34,083 bases of DNA, taken from positions 1 through 34,083 of the forward strand of contig DATKKX010000090.1 of assembly GCA_035542775.1 (NCBI GenBank). The letters are read 5' to 3'. The notes beneath the pieces are model-generated. The model was not told the origin of the DNA. It searched no databases and saw only the letters and a list, made by a program, of their open reading frames with translations. This document shows, in pieces, positions 31,101 to 34,083 of this stretch (positions within the stretch are counted from its first letter, which is position 1; each line of letters starts with the position of its first letter). The position numbers and the translations under genes were made by a program. The DNA is from DATKKX01 sp035542775. GTDB taxonomy: Bacteria; Planctomycetota; Phycisphaerae; UBA1845; UTPLA1.

Positions 31101-33753
31101 CGGTTGTCACCCAGCCATCGCCAATCGGAAGCTGTGTCGCGGGATTGAAGAACGCAGCCTCTCCCATGGTGAGGCGATCCATCTCGTCGTAAGTGAAGCT
31201 GGTCTCGGACAGGCGGACATTGCCCGCGCTGCCCGGCAGGTCCACAAGCTCTCCGTCCATGCGAACCAATACGCGATTCCCGTTTTCGTCGTAATGTTGC
31301 GTTGTGGCGTTGCCCATCGCATCGCTCTGCCAGCGGAGCCGGTTGTAGCCGTCGTGGTCGAACACCGTGATCCGCGGCTCTTCTTCCAGCCCCTGGCTGG
31401 TTCGTTTGTTATTGCCATTTCCGTCGTAGTCGAACTGCGTGGTTGAGTGCCCGGCGAAGCCCGGGCTGCGAACCGTGCGGAAGACCAGGTCGCGCTCGTC
31501 GTACTGCGTCTGGACAGTGTTGAACGGATCGTGCCCATTGGTCGCCTCGCCGTAGCGCATCTGCGTGCAGTTATGGTTGGCGTCATACCCGTACTCGGTT
31601 CGAATGAAACGCGTCAGGTCTACCTCGTGCTGGCTCCAGAGCAGGTAGTTCAACACGTCGTAGCCGTAGACCGTGGTGAAGTACGTGTTGGGCTGGATGA
31701 CGCCGGCCTCATCCCGGTTCTGCACGTCGACCTGGACGATGTTGTCGTCCGCATCGTAGATGTACCGTCGCTCATAGCGGATCCCGCTTCCTGGAGTGAC
31801 CTCGCGGGACAGGTCCTGAACAACCTGGTTGAGCTGGTTCACGTTGTAAAGAGTGTCGTTGCCGCGGGCGTCCACCTGCCGGATGACATTGCCCACCAGG
31901 TCGTATTCGTAGGTCGTGGTCAGCGCGAAACCGCCAGCGTCGGTGATGGTCTGGTGCAGATAGCCCATCTGCGGTCCGACGTCGTAATACGAATTCTCAT
32001 CGCGCCGGCGATAGCCGCTGCCATTGTCCGGCCACATGTGGGCGGTCGTCTGGCCGAAGGCGTTGTACTCCCAGTCTTCCATGGCAGTCGGCACGGGATG
32101 CGTGGTATGCAGGCGGTTCCCGAAGCCGTCGTAGAAATGAAGCGTCTGGTGCCCACGGAAATCCACGTGACGCGTGACGAAGCTGCCGCAGCAGCCGCCG
32201 AAGCCGTTCTGATACTCGAATGACTCGCAGAGGATGCCCTGGTCGCCGCCCAGCGGACCCGGTAACCGGCAATGCTGAAGCAGATTTCCCTGCGCTCGTC
32301 GGTCAGGATTGGCCACGTCATACGTGTACGTTTCCTCGTTCCCGTTCGGATAAACGGTCCTGGTGACGAGGGAGTCGCCGTTGTACTCATGCCGCGTTTC
32401 GAAATAGGTCGGATCGTCGGCCCGCAACTTTCCCGTCGGCCGATTGACGACGTCCGAAGTGTACCCGTCCGGATTCGGCGCCCGGCCGGTGTACTCCCGG
32501 GCGATGACCGGGCGGTTCCCAGCGTCGTAGAAGAACTCCTTCACGTCGCCGACGCGGTCGTTCACAATCGCCTTGACCACGGCGTAGTTGTTGCCGGGTT
32601 GCGGCGTCTGGGCCACGTAGAAAATGTCAACCGTGTCGCCCGGGCTGCCCCAGATCTGCCGCACGATGTGGTCGTAATGGATCGCAGCCGGATTAAGCGT
32701 GTAACGCGGGTCACCCGCCCCGATGGTGTGGGCATAGACGTTCTGCAGGTAGACCTGGCCTTTGGGATCAGTCACCGTCAACAAGTCGTGATTTAGGTTG
32801 GGGTCGGCGAAGTTCTTTGTGTACGTGTACGTGGTGGTCTTGCCCAGCGGAAAGTCGTTGCCGGTGGGTGTGCCTGTCACGGCCGGCGTGGTGGCGGACT
32901 TGAGATCCCCAACAGAACCGCCGGGCTCCGCAGCACCGTAGTAGGCGTACCTGACTTGCCGGCCCGAAAAATCGGTCACGGATTCGATCAAGCCCGACGC
33001 GTTGTAGGCGATGGTATAGGGGCGAGCCAGAGAATCGATGACCATGTTCAGCCGCCCGCTGCCGTCATAGAGGAACTGCATAGCGTTCTGGTTGCGGTCG
33101 ACGATGCTGGTTACCTTGCCCTGGATCATTGAGCCGTCCAACGGATGGAAGTTCCACCGACCCGTGTCGGGGAAGGTGAGGGTGTAGGACAGGTCCGGGT
33201 TCTGACGCAGGTCGCGGAAGAACTCGGGGCACGTCCACTGATCGATACCGTTCCAGAGGTAAGTATCCGCGCGGGTGTTGCCGTCGTGCAGGACGAGGTT
33301 TGGAGAGGCGGAGGTCAGGTAAATGTTGTAGGAGAAGTCCCAGCCGTAACCCAGCGCCGTGGTCGGGCCGAGCCGCGAGCGGTACTTGCGGGCCCAGGTG
33401 AAATCGAGACCGCGCCCGGGCACGCGAAGGTCCACCACCGCTTCATAGTGTTCCCCGGAGAAGAGATAGTTCGAGTTCGTGCTGGTCTTCATCGAAGGAG
33501 TCTTGGTGGCCGGCGCAGTCACCGGCAGCGGGTCGTCCGGTCCGGGAGGGGGTGCCGGTTTTCCGCCCGCAAAGGGTCTGTTGGAGACGACCGAGTGCGT
33601 CGAGTCGGACCGGAACGCGTAGCCACTGCCGGACGGGCTAGCCGTTGGGTTCGATTCCGTTCCGGGTTCGGGGCCGGCTTGGGCCTGAGCTACCGCAATT
33701 CCCAAGAGCAACAGGGCGAAAACAACGATATTGGCTTGGTGTCTCCCAGACAT
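28168..33753 (-). CDS. Secreted RHS/YD-repeat protein with embedded dockerin-like module and unique C-terminus
   Basis: This 1861-residue protein has a signal peptide (hydrophobic 9-22, cleavage after AQA26). A DUF6531-like region follows (about 85-180: LRVPGRGLDFTWARKYRSRL, then LGYGWDFSYN). A long YD-repeat array comes next (about 200-1370; units such as YDVLNY, YDGLDRR, YDENGNR). Residues 1372-1428 form a dockerin-like insert. The RHS core follows (YSYDPLGRRIGKV; FTGREYDAETGFYYYRTRYL; GRFTSRDTIG; NPATHPDPTG ending about 1636). Next is a Gly/Pro-rich linker (about 1640-1765), then a 96-residue domain flanked by Cys1767 and Cys1858. RHS repeats build a cocoon-like shell around a C-terminal payload. 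The ATG at 33753 has GGAGG 7-8 nt upstream. No immunity-like gene follows. Confidence 0.92.
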   Translation of the reverse strand: MSGRHQANIVVFALLLLGIAVAQAQAGPEPGTESNPTASPSGSGYAFRSDSTHSVVSNRPFAGGKPAPPPGPDDPLPVTAPATKTPSMKTSTNSNYLFSGEHYEAVVDLRVPGRGLDFTWARKYRSRLGPTTALGYGWDFSYNIYLTSASPNLVLHDGNTRADTYLWNGIDQWTCPEFFRDLRQNPDLSYTLTFPDTGRWNFHPLDGSMIQGKVTSIVDRNQNAMQFLYDGSGRLNMVIDSLARPYTIAYNASGLIESVTDFSGRQVRYAYYGAAEPGGSVGDLKSATTPAVTGTPTGNDFPLGKTTTYTYTKNFADPNLNHDLLTVTDPKGQVYLQNVYAHTIGAGDPRYTLNPAAIHYDHIVRQIWGSPGDTVDIFYVAQTPQPGNNYAVVKAIVNDRVGDVKEFFYDAGNRPVIAREYTGRAPNPDGYTSDVVNRPTGKLRADDPTYFETRHEYNGDSLVTRTVYPNGNEETYTYDVANPDRRAQGNLLQHCRLPGPLGGDQGILCESFEYQNGFGGCCGSFVTRHVDFRGHQTLHFYDGFGNRLHTTHPVPTAMEDWEYNAFGQTTAHMWPDNGSGYRRRDENSYYDVGPQMGYLHQTITDAGGFALTTTYEYDLVGNVIRQVDARGNDTLYNVNQLNQVVQDLSREVTPGSGIRYERRYIYDADDNIVQVDVQNRDEAGVIQPNTYFTTVYGYDVLNYLLWSQHEVDLTRFIRTEYGYDANHNCTQMRYGEATNGHDPFNTVQTQYDERDLVFRTVRSPGFAGHSTTQFDYDGNGNNKRTSQGLEEEPRITVFDHDGYNRLRWQSDAMGNATTQHYDENGNRVLVRMDGELVDLPGSAGNVRLSETSFTYDEMDRLTMGEAAFFNPATQLPIGDGWVTTVTMYSDNSQVLSVTNDNGHATLMTYDTANRLSTTTDAKGNMVSLTYDENSNQTFVTSTERSDLGEPDVSYYVRYTYDGLDRRIGSTNCVGTSTEAGYDSRDNVTLATDGSSRGSRYSYDGCERRYNSTYDMDGDGPDGDGADIVLLQTWDDSSRLTGQCDDNGNEMTYSYDPLNRLIRQQYADGTEEATEYDVNDNGKKKWDNNGSQVQSFFDVCNRPTERTITPAPGVSGDTTFEIYQYDGLSRLVSAADNDSTVTQSHDSLSDITAETINGQTVATVYDGVGNLLSCTYPGGREVTRTYDGLERVSTISDASGLLAAYSYIGPDRVERVDLGNGTRTDYTYDGILPNPPGDFGVKQMVEKRHTRVGDGSVIDDRAFTWNRTDSKTRRQDMRAGGPGLAHQYGYDARYRLRQTVVTAPDGTETRHTDYELDGVGNRVSVINPPEIDAYFMDPTTPEPADDQMNQYTGTGFDYHQYDANGNLIMLSECLRGDANGDFQVNLTDVGPFVGTLLAGGSAACVVDLNRDGLVNGLDVQPFIDVLLGGPTPSPEVLITYDYHNQMVEYYSIQKGLRHLYSYDPLGRRIGKVVDADGSPVETRYHYLGELVIEEQDALGGTLATYVCGPHVDEVITMERGGIDYYFHGDDLNSAMAVTDPAGAVVERYEYGDYGEPEIMDGGGVLIPQSLIDNTCLFTGREYDAETGFYYYRTRYLDPAAGRFTSRDTIGIWGDAANLGNGYTYVGNNPATHPDPTGQQPPRWFPPRPVPPIGGLKGFGWGFLPGGGFGLVPVGGGVPVGGGGGWRPTGRGVVLPWGPPPGLSPALAGLRAALIAAGASAGGGGGAGVGPRGGGGGGGGWTGAAVVPPTPYRRRGSGMIPGPLGPLDCGKIEFVVNQSPGGQYYMDIRGFPGAIPAPQNPSLWPPVRVEMAYTGNFWTNINFRGEFIRNGEPLKAFQSPFWVNVWYLDTSGSNRQIGPCKIQ
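29471..29640 (-). other. Dockerin type I-like calcium-binding module coded inside the RHS gene
   Basis: Codons for residues 1372-1428 encode two duplicated loops, CLRGDANGDFQVNLTDVGPF and VVDLNRDGLVNGLDVQPFID, each followed by a hydrophobic helix (VGTLLAG, VLLGG). The Asp/Asn spacing (DxNxDxxVNxxD) and the paired Cys (CLRG, ACVVD) match planctomycete-style dockerin domains. The module interrupts the YD array between YDANGNLIMLSE and ITYDYHNQM. Confidence 0.75.
29641..33150 (-). repeat. YD-repeat coding array of the RHS gene
   Basis: The region codes for dozens of degenerate repeats of about 20-25 residues with the core YDxxGxxx or YxYDxxNR. Repeats differ in DNA sequence, so the array is old rather than a recent expansion. 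Limits are approximate. Confidence 0.7.
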
Positions 33754-33807
33754 GGTTTGACCTCCATCAGAGTGGAACCTGACGTCGCAAGCATCATGGC
33801 CTCGCTC

Positions 33808-33835
33808 ACTGGCCGGGGCGCTGTGCCCGGCCGGT
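33808..33835 (-). terminator. GC-rich hairpin upstream of the RHS gene
   Basis: Arms 33808-33817 and 33826-33835 form a 10-bp stem with one imperfect pair around an 8-nt loop (core GGCCGGG/CCCGGCC). It lies between the stop codon at 33853 and the RHS start at 33753. No T-run follows. It may end the transcript of whatever gene lies to the right, or belong to the RHS leader. Confidence 0.45.
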
Positions 33836-33852
33836 ATGGAAGAGTGAACTGA

Positions 33853-34083
33853 CTAAACGACTATGCGAACAGCGTTGATCGCCGAACCTGATTGCTTCCA
33901 CAAATGTGACGCAGACCGAGCCACCCATGGCCACTGGCCAGCGCTCTGCAGAACCACGTCGGCCGTGGAAAAGCTTTCCTGATGGTCGTGAGGAATCGAC
34001 AGCAGCGAGGGAATCGCGGTGACCGGCCTGATCAGCATCCAGGCGAATCTGACCAGGTGGGCTAGACCGCTTTGTCGCGGAAG
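33853..34083 (-). CDS. Possible C-terminal fragment of an unknown gene, cut by window edge
   Basis: A minus-strand frame is open from the right edge to a TAG at 33853-33855 (76 codons, ending SAINAVRIVV). The composition is fairly protein-like, and a strong hairpin follows the stop by 17 nt. Another frame ends FRDKAV and a TAG near 34062, which could instead be the true gene end. I recognise neither. At this GC content an open frame of this size can occur by chance. Confidence 0.22.
   Translation of the reverse strand, partial: LPRQSGLAHLVRFAWMLIRPVTAIPSLLSIPHDHQESFSTADVVLQSAGQWPWVARSASHLWKQSGSAINAVRIVV

Noticed and set aside
28168..33753. RHS gene as part of a contractile-injection or toxin-delivery island
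   Set aside because: No VgrG, PAAR, Tc-toxin or secretion genes are visible in the window; the protein has its own signal peptide.

Overview
The window is GC-rich (roughly 60-65% by eye), densely coded bacterial chromosome. Several features fit a planctomycete, perhaps a Phycisphaerae-like lineage. These are the nuo gene order, an RHS protein with a dockerin-like insert, a secreted alpha/beta hydrolase beside it, GTG/TTG starts with clear Shine-Dalgarno (SD) sites, and a short GlmU. The taxonomic call is inference, because no rRNA gene is present.

Region 1 (1-11840, minus strand) is a Complex I operon transcribed leftwards in the order nuoI-A-B-C-D-H-[zinc ribbon]-J-K-L-M-N. NuoN runs off the left edge. 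All membrane-arm subunits and the Q-module (B, C, D, I) are present, but the NADH-oxidising subunits NuoE, F and G are not. NuoI sits first rather than between H and J. A small four-cysteine zinc-ribbon protein occupies that slot, and NuoH carries a hydrophobic N-terminal extension of about 165 residues. An extended -10 promoter candidate lies about 90 bp upstream of nuoI.

Region 2 (12180-13814, minus) is a stand-alone ArnT/PMT-like membrane glycosyltransferase.

Region 3 (13951-20923, minus) is a long housekeeping operon: tRNA-Gln(UUG)-glmU-prs-rplY-pth-rpsF-ssb-rpsR-rplI-dnaB. It links nucleotide-sugar and PRPP synthesis, peptidyl-tRNA recycling, four ribosomal proteins, SSB and the replicative helicase. 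GlmU lacks nearly all of its acetyltransferase domain. The dnaB start lies 71 nt inside rplI.

Region 4 (21432-25233, plus) holds a small calcium-binding lipoprotein, a PepT-like tripeptidase and a POT-like MFS transporter. The last two are probably a peptide uptake and hydrolysis pair.

Region 5 (25226-34083, minus) holds a two-TM NTF2-like protein, a tRNA-dihydrouridine synthase, a secreted dienelactone-hydrolase-like protein and an 1861-residue secreted RHS/YD-repeat protein. The RHS protein has a dockerin-like calcium-binding module embedded next to its core and a unique cysteine-bracketed C-terminal domain. Strong GC-rich hairpins lie on both sides of the RHS gene. No CRISPR array, IS element, integrase or rRNA was seen.
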